A DNA stretch of 64,000 nt from Bacteroidales bacterium (lineage in GTDB: Bacteria > Bacteroidota > Bacteroidia > Bacteroidales > FEN-979): assembly GCA_025355465.1 (NCBI GenBank), contig JANXZO010000033.1, positions 24,864 to 88,863 of the forward strand, in the 5' to 3' direction. The first letter of the stretch is position 1. Each line of letters starts with the position of its first letter. Shown here piece by piece: positions 10,413 through 20,419 of the stretch. The notes under the pieces are model-generated. The model saw only the letters and a list, made by a program, of their open reading frames with translations, ran no database searches and had not been told where the DNA came from. The position numbers and the translations under genes are program-made.

Positions 10413-12380
10413 ATGACGCTGAAAAATATCTCTGAGAAGACATTCTCACTGCTGGTCTTCGGTGTCACCGCAGCGGTACTTGTGGTACTTTCCCTGCTTA
10501 CCGACGGGAACTACGGCGGGACCGACAACTTCAACCACTATTTCATTGCACTTTCTGTGTGGAAGCAGCCCCATAATTTTCTCGACTCCTGGGGCCGGCC
10601 GCTCTACACCATATTAAGTGCTCCGTTTGCACTTCTGGGTTATGAGGCGGTGAAGCTGTTTAATGTTGCGCTCGGATTGCTCACCGCCTGGTTCGCCTAC
10701 CTCACCGTGAAGCGACTTGGAATTACCCGCAGCTGGATGGTGATCATTTTTGTTTGCTTCATGCCGATCTACCTCGTAATGCTGTTTACCGGCCTTACGG
10801 AGATACTTTTCAGCTTTGTCGTGATACTCTCCGTTTACCTTTTCTTTCGCGAAAAATATATCTGCTCGGCGCTGGTACTCTCTTTTTTACCCTTTGCACG
10901 CACCGAAGGATTTGTGCTGCTCCCTTTTCTCGGCCTGGCCCTGATGCTGCGCAGACAATGGAGAGCCATTCCCTTCATCGCCTTTGGTTTTCTGTTTTTG
11001 AGTTTTATCGGAAGTTTTTATCACAAGGATTTTTTCTGGATCATTACCAAGTTTCCCTATCCGGTAACACACGGCCATATTACCTATAAGGTTTCCGGAT
11101 CGCTTTTTCATTTTCTGACCTCACGCGATTTTATCATCGGGTTACCGCTTGAAATACTGTTTCTGTACGGATCGATGCTGCTGGTGCGTGATCTTTTTTT
11201 GAAGGAGAAGAAAGTACAAACGGAGGCCTTATTTATTATGGTGATGGTTTTGGCTCCCTTTCTCACCTACCTCCTGATGCACTCTGTGTTATGGTGGAAG
11301 GCGCTGGGCGGCTCAATCGGGCTTGTTCGCGTGATGGCCGCTGTTACTCCGCTTGCCGCAATCGTTTGCCTGAAAGGTTTCAGTGCCATTGATAAACTCT
11401 TCGGAAACCGCTGGTGGTTAAGCGCACTCTTTGCCATCGGGATAACATATTTCGTCGTCAGGGCCGCTGTTACGATCCACAAGATCCCCCTGAAACCGGA
11501 CCAAGAAGAGACCACCATCAAGAAAGCTGCCAAATGGCTGCGCTCCTCCCCGTATTATGGACGCCCGTTTTTCTTTACCTGCCTTGATTTTCCGTTCTTT
11601 TACGGCGTCAATGCAAACGAGCCGCTGGTGTGCAAATGTGCCTGGTTTTTCTATACCCGGAACCTGGGACCGCTCCCAATTGGGGGAATACTGATCTGGG
11701 ATGCCCATTTCGGTCCCAACGAAAACCAGGTGCCGCTTGATTCGGTGCTGATGAACCCAACTCTGAAACTGTTGAATGTTTTCAGGCCGGATCAGGAGTG
11801 GACGACCTACGGCGGTTATAACTATGAAGTCTATGTAGTTGAAAAAGTCCCTCTTGGAACCCCGTTCAGCAATGGCGCGATCCTCGATTCGATCGCCACA
11901 GATGAGGCTGCAAAATGCATACTTACAAAACGTTATGTGCTCGACTTCGAAAAGAATTTTCCGGGGGTTGAACCATCGAAGACCTCATCCGAAAAATCTT
12001 TTTCGGGAACGAAGTCCGTAAAGATCGACGGAGATTGCGAATTCAGCGCAGGCTTTTTCAAAAAAGCCGCAGAAATTACCAGCGAATCCGACGGAATACA
12101 GCTCTGGTGCAGTGTGAAGGTTTATTCCGACTCGGCATTCACCCTCAATCCGGCCACATTGGTCATCTCGGTTGAAAGTAAAGAGGGTTCATATTATTAC
12201 CGGTCCGTTCCGCTCGAATCGCTGACCCTCGCACCAGGCCAATGGAATACAGTTAAACTTACCGCGCGGATTTCCGAGATCCGGTCGCCGAACGACCAAG
12301 TGAAAGTCTACATCTGGCACCGTGGTAAAACCACCATGTACATGGACGACCTGATAGTTGAGGTGAGAAAAGTGAGGTGA
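10413..12380 (+). CDS. Multi-pass membrane glycosyltransferase-like (GT39/PMT-like) protein with C-terminal soluble beta-sandwich-like domain
   Basis: Many TM helices after a short N-terminus, GGTDNFNHYFIAL motif; C-terminal about 150 aa hydrophilic ending TTMYMDDLIVEV. Confidence 0.65.
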   Translation: MTLKNISEKTFSLLVFGVTAAVLVVLSLLTDGNYGGTDNFNHYFIALSVWKQPHNFLDSWGRPLYTILSAPFALLGYEAVKLFNVALGLLTAWFAYLTVKRLGITRSWMVIIFVCFMPIYLVMLFTGLTEILFSFVVILSVYLFFREKYICSALVLSFLPFARTEGFVLLPFLGLALMLRRQWRAIPFIAFGFLFLSFIGSFYHKDFFWIITKFPYPVTHGHITYKVSGSLFHFLTSRDFIIGLPLEILFLYGSMLLVRDLFLKEKKVQTEALFIMVMVLAPFLTYLLMHSVLWWKALGGSIGLVRVMAAVTPLAAIVCLKGFSAIDKLFGNRWWLSALFAIGITYFVVRAAVTIHKIPLKPDQEETTIKKAAKWLRSSPYYGRPFFFTCLDFPFFYGVNANEPLVCKCAWFFYTRNLGPLPIGGILIWDAHFGPNENQVPLDSVLMNPTLKLLNVFRPDQEWTTYGGYNYEVYVVEKVPLGTPFSNGAILDSIATDEAAKCILTKRYVLDFEKNFPGVEPSKTSSEKSFSGTKSVKIDGDCEFSAGFFKKAAEITSESDGIQLWCSVKVYSDSAFTLNPATLVISVESKEGSYYYRSVPLESLTLAPGQWNTVKLTARISEIRSPNDQVKVYIWHRGKTTMYMDDLIVEVRKVR

Positions 12381-12387
12381 TTTTTTG

Positions 12388-12458
12388 TTGACCCACCAGG
12401 ATTCGAACCTAGACCAAGAGAACCAAAATCTCTAGTGCTGCCTTTACACCATGGGTCA
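12388..12458 (-). tRNA. tRNA-Gln(TTG)
   Basis: Reverse complement TGACCCATGGTGTAAAGGCAGCACTAGAGATTTTGGTTCTCTTGGTCTAGGTTCGAATCCTGGTGGGTCA folds as a cloverleaf; anticodon TTG in loop TTTTGGT; GGTTCGAATCC T-arm. Confidence 0.96.
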
Positions 12459-12541
12459 TTACGATTTACGATTGAACATTGTGCATTTAGCTCTTACCTT
12501 CAAGGCTCAACGTAAACGGCTGCAAAGATAAAAAAAATTTG

Positions 12542-12549
12542 TACTTTTG
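12542..12549 (+). promoter_or_regulatory. -7 element upstream of the DUF2723 gene
   Basis: TACTTTTG, 32 nt before ATG 12582. Confidence 0.4.
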
Positions 12550-12581
12550 CTCCTTAATATTTCCTGAAAAATCGCTGTTAA

Positions 12582-15500
12582 ATGAAGAATTACCAGAAAC
12601 TGAACAACATTTTCGGCTGGGCTACCTTTGCCATTGCAACTGTTGTTTACCTTCTTACCATCGAACCAACCGCCAGCTGGTGGGATTGCGGTGAGTATAT
12701 TGCCACGGCTTTCAAGTTACAGGTTGGTCATCCTCCCGGAGCTCCGCTATTTCAAATGATCGGACGATTTTTCTCGCTTTTTGCCTTTGGCGATGTTTCG
12801 CATGTAGCCATGATGGTCAACATCATGTCGGCGCTGTCGAGCAGTTTCACAATTCTCTTCCTTTTCTGGAGTATCGTTCTCGTTGCCAGGCGACTGGTGG
12901 TGAAGGATGGGGAAATGACGCAGGGTGCGATGTATACCATTTTTGCCTCCGCATTTGTTGGGGCAATGGCCTATGCGTTCAGTGATACTTTCTGGTTTTC
13001 GGCTGTTGAAGGGGAGGTGTATGCGATGTCGTCGTTTTTTACGGCCATATCTTTCTGGGCCATCCTGAAATGGGATGTTGTTGCCGATGAAAAGCACTCC
13101 TTCCGCTGGCTTATCCTTATCGCTTTTCTCATCGGACTGGCGATCGGTGTGCACCTGCTCAACCTGCTCGTTATTCCGGCTACCTGCATGGTATATTATT
13201 ATAAGAAATACAAAACCACAAAACTGGGAATGCTCCTCACATTCGTGATATCCATCCTCATTCTCGCTTTTGTCATGTTCTTCATCATCCCCTATGTAGT
13301 GGAGCTCTCCGGAAAATTTGAATTGCTCTTCGTCAACGGGATGGGGCTGCCTTTCAATACAGGTACAGTGATCTACTTTATCCTTCTGATCGGTCTGCTG
13401 GTTTGGGGTCTATACTTCACCAGAAAAAAGGGTAAGGTGCTTATCAATACGGCGTTACTTGCAATCACCTTTATCCTTATCGGCTATTCCTCGTTCATTA
13501 TGCTGGTGGTGCGCGCCAATGCCGATACACCCATCAACGAAAATGCTCCGAAAGATGCCATCAGTCTCCTTTCTTACCTGAACCGTGAGCAATATGGGGA
13601 TTTCCCGATCTTTCACGGACAATACTACAATGCTCCTGTTACCGATTATGCAAATGGCAAGCCGGTATACGCAAAGGACCGGAACACCGGCAAATATGTG
13701 GTGATCGACGAGCGTAAAGGCACCGTTCCGGTTTTTGATCCCAGGTTTACCACCTTATTCCCGAGAATGTGGAGCAATCAGCGTAAAGGGTCGGCCGAAT
13801 TTTACAAGAAATGGGGCGGCGAAGGAACACCGATTGAAGTTACCGATGGCGACGGAAAGGTTGAAACCCTTATGAAACCTACTTTTGGTGAGAACCTGAA
13901 ATATATGTTTTCATACCAGGTTGGCTGGATGTACATCCGCTATTTTATGTGGAACTTTTCAGGCCGCCAGAATGATGTGCAGGGTTTCGGTGGTATTGAA
14001 GACGGAAACTGGATCACCGGAATTCCCTTCCTCGATAAAATGAGACTTGGACATGATATGACCAATCTGCCGGACAGCAAAAAAAACCGGGGTACTAATA
14101 AATATTATATGCTGCCGCTCATCCTCGGCCTTATCGGTTTCTTTTTTCATGTGCGAAAAGACTACCAGGGTACGATGATCATCGGTCTCCTTTTCCTCAT
14201 GACCGGCCTGGCCATCCTTGTGTATCTGAACCAGCAGCCCTACGAACCGCGCGAACGGGACTATGCCTATGCCGCTTCGTTCTACGCATTTGCCATGTGG
14301 ATCGGCCTCGGTCTCATACCCCTCATCGGCTGGCTGAGAAAGAAGCTGAGTGAAAACCTTTCGATCGTTATCGTCTTTGTCGCTACCCTCCTTCTCGTTC
14401 CAGGGATCATGGCCAAAGAGAACTGGGACGATCACGACCGCAGCGGGAAATATGCCTGCCGCGATTTTGCCGCAAACTACCTCAATTCATGCAACAAGGG
14501 AGGCATCCTGTTTACCAACGGCGATAACGATACTTTCCCGTTGTGGTACGACCAGGAGGTAGAGGGTATAGGCACCGATGTGCGGGTGGTAAACCTGATG
14601 CTCGCATCCGGTCCATGGTACATCAACCAGATGTACAAACGGGCCTACGATTCACCGCCGATACCTCTCACCCTGCGACAGGACCAGTACCAGCAGGGAA
14701 CCAATGACATCCTGCCGTTTTACGATATCGGCATGAAGGGTTATGTTGAGCTTAAGGACCTGATCGAGTTCATCAAAAGCGATAATCCCCAAACTTTCCT
14801 CACGCTTCAGAATGGCGATAAGATGAAATATTTTCCATCGAAGAAGGTGAAGATCACTGTGGATAAAGCGGCATGTATCAAAAATGGTATTGTTCCGCCA
14901 CATCTCGCAGGGCGTATGGTGGATTCCATCTGCTGGACCATTCGTTCGAACCAGCTTTACAAGAACGATGTATTCCTACTCGATATTCTGGCAACGGCTG
15001 CCTGGAAGCGCCCCCTCTATTTCGCTGCACCTTCGAGTGTAAACCATTGCGTAAACCTCGATTCCTTCTGCCTCGTACAAGGCTGGGTCTATCAGTTTAT
15101 GCCTGTGAAGGCCGGTCAGGGTGACTATATCCAGGGAATGGGTGGAGTAGATGCAATTACCTCCTACAACATCCTGAAGAACAAATGTACCTGGGGCAAT
15201 CTCAGCGATCCGCATACCTATGTAGATCCCGAGAGCCTGAACAACTCCGTGCGTCCGAAAACCAACATTATGCGGGTTGCGCAATCGCTTCAGGATCAGG
15301 GTAAAAACAAGGAAGCTATTGAAATGCTCGACCTTTATATTAAGAATTTTCCCGACTCCAAGGTGCCGTTCGATATGTACATGCTGCCCTTCGCTGAGAT
15401 CTATTATAAGGCCGGGGCAACAGAAAAGGCGACAAAGCTGATGGAGCGGGTTGCCAAAATTTACAGCGACAATCTGGATTACTACTATTCATTCAGTCCG

Positions 15501-15647
15501 TCGCACCGGCAGTATTTCGAGCAGGATGTACAAACCTGTCTGGGGATCATCAAACGGATATCGATGATGGCCGCGGAAAACAAGCAGACACAGCTTGCTG
15601 CCAAAATAGATACCTTATTCAACCTGAAAATTAAGACGTTCCAGTAG
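12582..15647 (+). CDS. DUF2723 / TMEM260-like membrane protein (putative protein O-mannosyltransferase-like)
   Basis: N-terminal LTIEPTASWWDCGEYIATAFKLQVGHPPGAPLFQMIGRFFSLF typical of DUF2723; many TM helices; long periplasmic C-terminal region. Confidence 0.88.
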   Translation: MKNYQKLNNIFGWATFAIATVVYLLTIEPTASWWDCGEYIATAFKLQVGHPPGAPLFQMIGRFFSLFAFGDVSHVAMMVNIMSALSSSFTILFLFWSIVLVARRLVVKDGEMTQGAMYTIFASAFVGAMAYAFSDTFWFSAVEGEVYAMSSFFTAISFWAILKWDVVADEKHSFRWLILIAFLIGLAIGVHLLNLLVIPATCMVYYYKKYKTTKLGMLLTFVISILILAFVMFFIIPYVVELSGKFELLFVNGMGLPFNTGTVIYFILLIGLLVWGLYFTRKKGKVLINTALLAITFILIGYSSFIMLVVRANADTPINENAPKDAISLLSYLNREQYGDFPIFHGQYYNAPVTDYANGKPVYAKDRNTGKYVVIDERKGTVPVFDPRFTTLFPRMWSNQRKGSAEFYKKWGGEGTPIEVTDGDGKVETLMKPTFGENLKYMFSYQVGWMYIRYFMWNFSGRQNDVQGFGGIEDGNWITGIPFLDKMRLGHDMTNLPDSKKNRGTNKYYMLPLILGLIGFFFHVRKDYQGTMIIGLLFLMTGLAILVYLNQQPYEPRERDYAYAASFYAFAMWIGLGLIPLIGWLRKKLSENLSIVIVFVATLLLVPGIMAKENWDDHDRSGKYACRDFAANYLNSCNKGGILFTNGDNDTFPLWYDQEVEGIGTDVRVVNLMLASGPWYINQMYKRAYDSPPIPLTLRQDQYQQGTNDILPFYDIGMKGYVELKDLIEFIKSDNPQTFLTLQNGDKMKYFPSKKVKITVDKAACIKNGIVPPHLAGRMVDSICWTIRSNQLYKNDVFLLDILATAAWKRPLYFAAPSSVNHCVNLDSFCLVQGWVYQFMPVKAGQGDYIQGMGGVDAITSYNILKNKCTWGNLSDPHTYVDPESLNNSVRPKTNIMRVAQSLQDQGKNKEAIEMLDLYIKNFPDSKVPFDMYMLPFAEIYYKAGATEKATKLMERVAKIYSDNLDYYYSFSPSHRQYFEQDVQTCLGIIKRISMMAAENKQTQLAAKIDTLFNLKIKTFQ

Positions 15648-15648
15648 G

Positions 15649-16461
15649 ATGCTGCAATTTATAACATGGGACCCGAGTCCCGAGATATTCCGGATCGGCA
15701 GTATTGCTGCTGTTAGGTGGTACGGTCTGCTCTTCGCCATCTCGTTCTTTTTTGGTTACCTGATCCTTCAGAAAATATTCAAAAAGGAGGGGGTTCCGAT
15801 CAAATTGCTGGATGAGCTTACTACCTATATGATTCTTGGTACCATCCTCGGGGCCCGGCTCGGACATGTTTTTTTCTATGAACCTGCCTGGTATATTGCC
15901 CATCCCATCAAAATTCTTGAAATCTGGGAAGGCGGATTGGCGAGTCATGGAGCTGCCATCGGGATCATCTGTTCACTGCTTATCTTTTCTTATGTCAGGA
16001 AAAAGCCCTTCCTCTGGGTGATCGACCGGATTGTGATTGTCGTAGCCCTGTCCGGTTTCCTGATCCGCATGGGCAATCTGATGAATTCCGAAATCTACGG
16101 TTTGCCTACTTCACTTCCCTGGGGTTTTCTGTTCGTTCGTTCCACTACGCCGGAGGATGGGTTGTTGCCGAGACATCCGACACAGATATACGAAGGACTG
16201 TCTTACCTTGCAACTTTCTTCCTGCTCTGGTGGTACTATTATAAAAAGAATGGCAAGCCCGCCTCCGGAATGCTCTTCGGAGTGTTCCTTGTGATGATCT
16301 TCGGAATTCGGATCATCATCGAGTTTATCAAGGAACCACAGGTTGGTTTTGAGCGGGGACTTACACTAAACATGGGTCAGATGCTGTCAATCCCCTTCGT
16401 AATTGCCGGTTGCATCTTTATTTTCCTGGCCATGAGGCGATCCCGTTCAGCCGCTCTTTAA
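15649..16461 (+). CDS. lgt: Prolipoprotein diacylglyceryl transferase
   Basis: GARLGHVFFYEP, EGGLASHGAAIG, RMGNLMNSEIYG, RHPTQIYE. Confidence 0.96.
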   Translation: MLQFITWDPSPEIFRIGSIAAVRWYGLLFAISFFFGYLILQKIFKKEGVPIKLLDELTTYMILGTILGARLGHVFFYEPAWYIAHPIKILEIWEGGLASHGAAIGIICSLLIFSYVRKKPFLWVIDRIVIVVALSGFLIRMGNLMNSEIYGLPTSLPWGFLFVRSTTPEDGLLPRHPTQIYEGLSYLATFFLLWWYYYKKNGKPASGMLFGVFLVMIFGIRIIIEFIKEPQVGFERGLTLNMGQMLSIPFVIAGCIFIFLAMRRSRSAAL

Positions 16462-17509
16462 GGGCAGAATAGTCGTTCCGCATAACCATCCCCGGATAGT
16501 TTTTTGACATCTCAATGGCATAGAGAAGGTCAAAATTCTTTTGCTCCATAGAAAAGAATATTTTTCGTTCCATCAGGTTCCGTGCCAGGTACTCCTGTTC
16601 AGTCTGGCCGGGTGTAGGAATGAATATTGCCTGCTTGCCGAGCGTCACCAGGTCCATAATGCTCGAATATCCCGATCGGCAGATCACCAGTCCGGAGGCG
16701 AGGATCAGCTCCCTCATTTTTGAAGTTTCGAGGTGCGAAAAAAGATGGATCCTGTCGTCTATCACGTAAGATTCATCCGTTTCGGGAACGCCGCGAACGA
16801 TGGCAGTGCGAAGCGTGATATTCCGGAGTTGCAGCAATATCTTCTCTTCGAGCAGGGTTCGTTGCGGCTCCGGACCGGAAAGCATGACCAACAGGTCGAA
16901 GTCTGGCAGACGCTGACCTTGCAGCGGGTCAGCCGGCTCCGAAAACCGCGACAAGATTCCAATGTAATGGGCATTGGCGGGGAGAACCGGGGGATGTGAA
17001 AGGGCGGAGGCAAGTCCTTTGTGCAGTTCGAAGTCTGGTATCCAGCATTCGTCGTACTTGTTGATAAAAAAGGTATTGAGACCGTTAACCATCCCTTTTA
17101 AAAACCCGATCCTCGACGGCACCCGGATATCGAGCTGGTGGCTGATCAACACCGAAGGCACCTCCGGATGCCAGCAGCCATACCGATGATCGGAGATTAT
17201 GATTTCAGCGCCGGTTTGTTGAACAATCTTGCGCAGCATACCATGTTCGCGCCAAATTCCGCGTAAAAGTACCGGTGTGAGATGAAGCATTTTAAGCGCC
17301 ATCCTGTCACTTTTTGGATAACTGATCTTTGCCCCCGGGAAACGGAACATCCGTACATCGGGGAACTCCCTGCGCAAAAAATCCAACGGCCGGTTGTCCG
17401 CAGCAACGATTACTTCGAAACCTTGTTCCAGTAGTATCCTGATCAGTGGAACACAACGGCTTGCATGGCCGATACCCCAGTCAAGCGGGCATACAAGAAC
17501 CTTTTTCAT
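16418..17509 (-). CDS. GT-B type glycosyltransferase, MurG/UDP-GlcNAc transferase-like
   Basis: N-terminal CPLDWGIGHASRCVPLIRILLEQGFEVIVAAD, C-terminal LVICRSGYSSIMDLVTLGKQAIFIPTPGQTEQEYLA. Confidence 0.82.
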   Translation of the reverse strand: MKKVLVCPLDWGIGHASRCVPLIRILLEQGFEVIVAADNRPLDFLRREFPDVRMFRFPGAKISYPKSDRMALKMLHLTPVLLRGIWREHGMLRKIVQQTGAEIIISDHRYGCWHPEVPSVLISHQLDIRVPSRIGFLKGMVNGLNTFFINKYDECWIPDFELHKGLASALSHPPVLPANAHYIGILSRFSEPADPLQGQRLPDFDLLVMLSGPEPQRTLLEEKILLQLRNITLRTAIVRGVPETDESYVIDDRIHLFSHLETSKMRELILASGLVICRSGYSSIMDLVTLGKQAIFIPTPGQTEQEYLARNLMERKIFFSMEQKNFDLLYAIEMSKNYPGMVMRNDYSALKERLNGIASWPGK

Positions 17510-17550
17510 GTTCCAAATTTAAGGTCAATTAAATGGGTGTTCATAAAAAG

Positions 17551-17559
17551 TTATCCACA
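17551..17559 (+). promoter_or_regulatory. Exact DnaA-box-like nonamer TTATCCACA
   Basis: Single TTATCCACA in the divergent intergenic region upstream of dprA. Confidence 0.35.
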
Positions 17560-17607
17560 TTGATTTACATTTTATAAACGAAACCGATTAAGCATAAAAG
17601 AGACCGT

Positions 17608-18699
17608 ATGCTGCTTTATCAGATTGCCTTGACATTGATTCCCGGCGTTGGCAATGTGTTGGGAAAGAAACTTGTGAATCTTTGCGGAAGTCCCGAGGCT
17701 GTATTCCGTGAACCCCGCGCACATCTGAAAAAGATGCCACGGGTGGGAGAGATACTTTCCCGGGCAGTGAATAACCGCGAAATTCTTGCCAGGGCTGAGA
17801 AAGAGGTTGCCTTTCTTGAGCGGTACGCGATCCGAAGTTTTTTCTTTCAGGACCCCGACTATCCCTACCGGCTCAAGCAGTGTAGTGATGGTCCGGTGCT
17901 GCTGTTTTATAAAGGCACTGCCGATCTTAATTCGTCGCGTGTGATTGGCGTTGTTGGCACCCGTAGCGCCACTGAGTACGGAAGAAGTATCACCCGTAAG
18001 GTGATCGAAGGACTTGTTCAGCAGCGCGTACTTGTGGTAAGCGGACTCGCCTATGGGATTGACGGGAATGCCCACAGGGCAGCCCTCGATTGCGGGTTGG
18101 ACACGGTGGGTGTTCTGGGGCACAGTCTCGACCGCATTTATCCTTATGTGCATACCCAACTGGCCGGGAAGATGCTTACACAAGGCGGACTGGTGTCGGA
18201 ATTTTTAAGTGGTACCAAACCAGACCGGGAGAATTTTCCGATGCGAAACAGGATCATTGCCGGTTTGTGCGATGCGGTGGTTGTAGTGGAGGCAGCCCGG
18301 AAAGGGGGTGCACTCATTACGGCGGATATCGCAAACTCCTACAACCGTGATGTATTTGCCGTGCCGGGCAGGATTGGTGACCCTTTTTCTGAAGGAACAA
18401 ATTACCTTGTGAGGACCAACCGTGCAGCCCTCATTCAGAAACCCGACGATATTGAATACCTGATGGGATGGAAGACTGAAGCCAAAAGTGCCGCCAGCAC
18501 CCAGCGAAAGATATTCCTTGAGATGACGCAGGACGAGGAGCGCATCGTCTCCATCCTGAATGAAAAGGGACAAGTGGGGATTGATGAGATCAGCATCGTT
18601 TCCGAACTGTCAATGAGCAAAGTCTCGGCTGCCCTTCTGAACCTCGAGTTCGAAGGAGTGGTAAAGTGTCTTCCCGGAAAAGTTTACGTGATGTTATGA
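17608..18699 (+). CDS. dprA: DNA-processing protein DprA
   Basis: GVVGTRSATEYGR, VSGLAYGIDGNAHRAAL, FPMRNRIIAGL, C-terminal winged helix. Confidence 0.96.
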   Translation: MLLYQIALTLIPGVGNVLGKKLVNLCGSPEAVFREPRAHLKKMPRVGEILSRAVNNREILARAEKEVAFLERYAIRSFFFQDPDYPYRLKQCSDGPVLLFYKGTADLNSSRVIGVVGTRSATEYGRSITRKVIEGLVQQRVLVVSGLAYGIDGNAHRAALDCGLDTVGVLGHSLDRIYPYVHTQLAGKMLTQGGLVSEFLSGTKPDRENFPMRNRIIAGLCDAVVVVEAARKGGALITADIANSYNRDVFAVPGRIGDPFSEGTNYLVRTNRAALIQKPDDIEYLMGWKTEAKSAASTQRKIFLEMTQDEERIVSILNEKGQVGIDEISIVSELSMSKVSAALLNLEFEGVVKCLPGKVYVML

Positions 18700-19371
18700 A
18701 GGTTCAGGCACGGTGTAGGCAGCTTTCAGCCCCAGGATAAAAACGATGATAGTAGATCCGAAAGAGAAAAGACTCAGGAGTTTAAAGTCATTGGTTAACA
18801 TACAAAAATTGAAAATACCGTGAAAGAAGGCAGCCCCAAGAAGTCCGGTAAGTGAAAAGACAAAGCGGGCTTTCATGAATTTCGCCATGCCGACGAAAAA
18901 TCCCATAATGACGGCGAACATGATGTTGGCCGGAACCATCACGAAGGCATACATGGTAGTCGGAAACCTTAACTGTGTGGAAAAGGGATCGACCATGAAC
19001 AGAACCAGGGCGAAAGTGGCAAACCCGAGGGCGGTCATGATTGAGCAGGTGATCCCGTGGATCGGCCGGCTGATCAGGTTGCTCGGGATAATGACATAAC
19101 GGTAAAGAATAAATTTTCCAAGTTCGGAACTCAGCGCCACGGTGATGAATGAGAAGAATAGTGTCCGTTTCAGGCTGCACAGGTCGTTGAGACCGAGCAT
19201 GGCCGACAAACTTTCGGCAGCAAGCAAGACCAACACACCACATGCTCCCGCTAAAAACGACCTGAGAAGTAAGTTGCTGTAGGCCTTGTTGTAACGTTGG
19301 CCGAAATAAAAAATCATGGCCATCGCGATGACCGGTGCAAAACTTAAGGTAACATATGCAAGAGGTCTCAT
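18694..19371 (-). CDS. PrsW-like membrane protein, possibly degenerate at catalytic motifs
   Basis: Multi-TM with PrsW-like order (SSELGKFILYRYV, RPIHGI, LGAAFFHGIFNF). Confidence 0.55.
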   Translation of the reverse strand: MRPLAYVTLSFAPVIAMAMIFYFGQRYNKAYSNLLLRSFLAGACGVLVLLAAESLSAMLGLNDLCSLKRTLFFSFITVALSSELGKFILYRYVIIPSNLISRPIHGITCSIMTALGFATFALVLFMVDPFSTQLRFPTTMYAFVMVPANIMFAVIMGFFVGMAKFMKARFVFSLTGLLGAAFFHGIFNFCMLTNDFKLLSLFSFGSTIIVFILGLKAAYTVPEPS

Positions 19372-19489
19372 CGTAGCATGTTTATGTGTATTTCAAGCCA
19401 AATGTAATTAATTTTATACTTTTACCAACTCAAAAATGTAACACTTATGAACATATGCATGTTGTAATGGTTAATAAACGAACGGTTTC

Positions 19490-20419
19490 GTGGGGCAGGT
19501 AATAAAAACCGGGGCCATTGTTGTGAAATCAACAGGTAGCTGGACAACAGTCAGACTGCCTGACGGACGTCACTACGTATGCAAAATTAAAGGTCAGTTC
19601 AGAATGCGCGACATCCGGCACACTAATCCCGTGGCCATCGGCGACAAGGTGGAGGTAGAGCTTGATGACCAGAACAGTCATGGCATGGTAACAGATATTT
19701 ACCCCCGTGAGAATTATATCATCCGTAAGGCAACCAAACTTTCCAAGGTCTCTCATATCATTGCAGCCAATCTCGATCATGCCTATCTGATCGCCACCCT
19801 GGCGAATCCACGAACCTCCAACGGGTTCATTGACAGGTTCCTGGTAACGGCAGAAGGGTACAAGATCCCTGCAAGTATTATTTTCAATAAGACAGATATC
19901 TACAGCCGGGAGCTAACCGATGAAATGGAGAAACTTAAGGCGATGTATAACGCAGCGGGGTACCCCTGCCATTGTGTATCGGCACTTACCGGCAGTGGCG
20001 TCGAAGCCCTCAGAACATTGCTGAAAGGAAAGCTGAGTCTGTTCTCCGGTCACTCCGGCGCAGGTAAATCGGCGCTCATTCGGGCCATCGATCCGGCGCT
20101 TATGCCCAGGGTGGGAAGCATTTCTGAAATGCACAAGAAAGGGATGCATACCACTACCTTTGCCGAGATGTACGAACTGTCGGTGGGCGGCTTTATCATT
20201 GACACTCCGGGAATCAAGGAGTTTGGCCTTTATGACTTTGAAAAATCGGAAATTCACCGGTGTTTTCCGGAGATGGACCGGTTGCTTTCACAATGCCAGT
20301 ATACCAATTGCAGCCATACCCACGAGCCCGGCTGTGCGGTGAAGTCGGCCCTGGATACGGGAACGGTAAGCAGGTTGCGTTATAATTCCTATCTTAGTAT
20401 TCTTAACGATCCGATATGA
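19490..20419 (+). CDS. rsgA: Ribosome small subunit-dependent GTPase A
   Basis: OB fold, permuted GTPase motifs NKTD, GHSGAGKSALI, DTPGIKEFGL, Zn-binding CQYTNCSHTHEPGC; GTG start. Confidence 0.95.
   Translation: MGQVIKTGAIVVKSTGSWTTVRLPDGRHYVCKIKGQFRMRDIRHTNPVAIGDKVEVELDDQNSHGMVTDIYPRENYIIRKATKLSKVSHIIAANLDHAYLIATLANPRTSNGFIDRFLVTAEGYKIPASIIFNKTDIYSRELTDEMEKLKAMYNAAGYPCHCVSALTGSGVEALRTLLKGKLSLFSGHSGAGKSALIRAIDPALMPRVGSISEMHKKGMHTTTFAEMYELSVGGFIIDTPGIKEFGLYDFEKSEIHRCFPEMDRLLSQCQYTNCSHTHEPGCAVKSALDTGTVSRLRYNSYLSILNDPI

Noticed and set aside
17551-17559. Replication origin
   Set aside because: Only one DnaA box, no AT-rich unwinding element or dnaA/dnaN nearby
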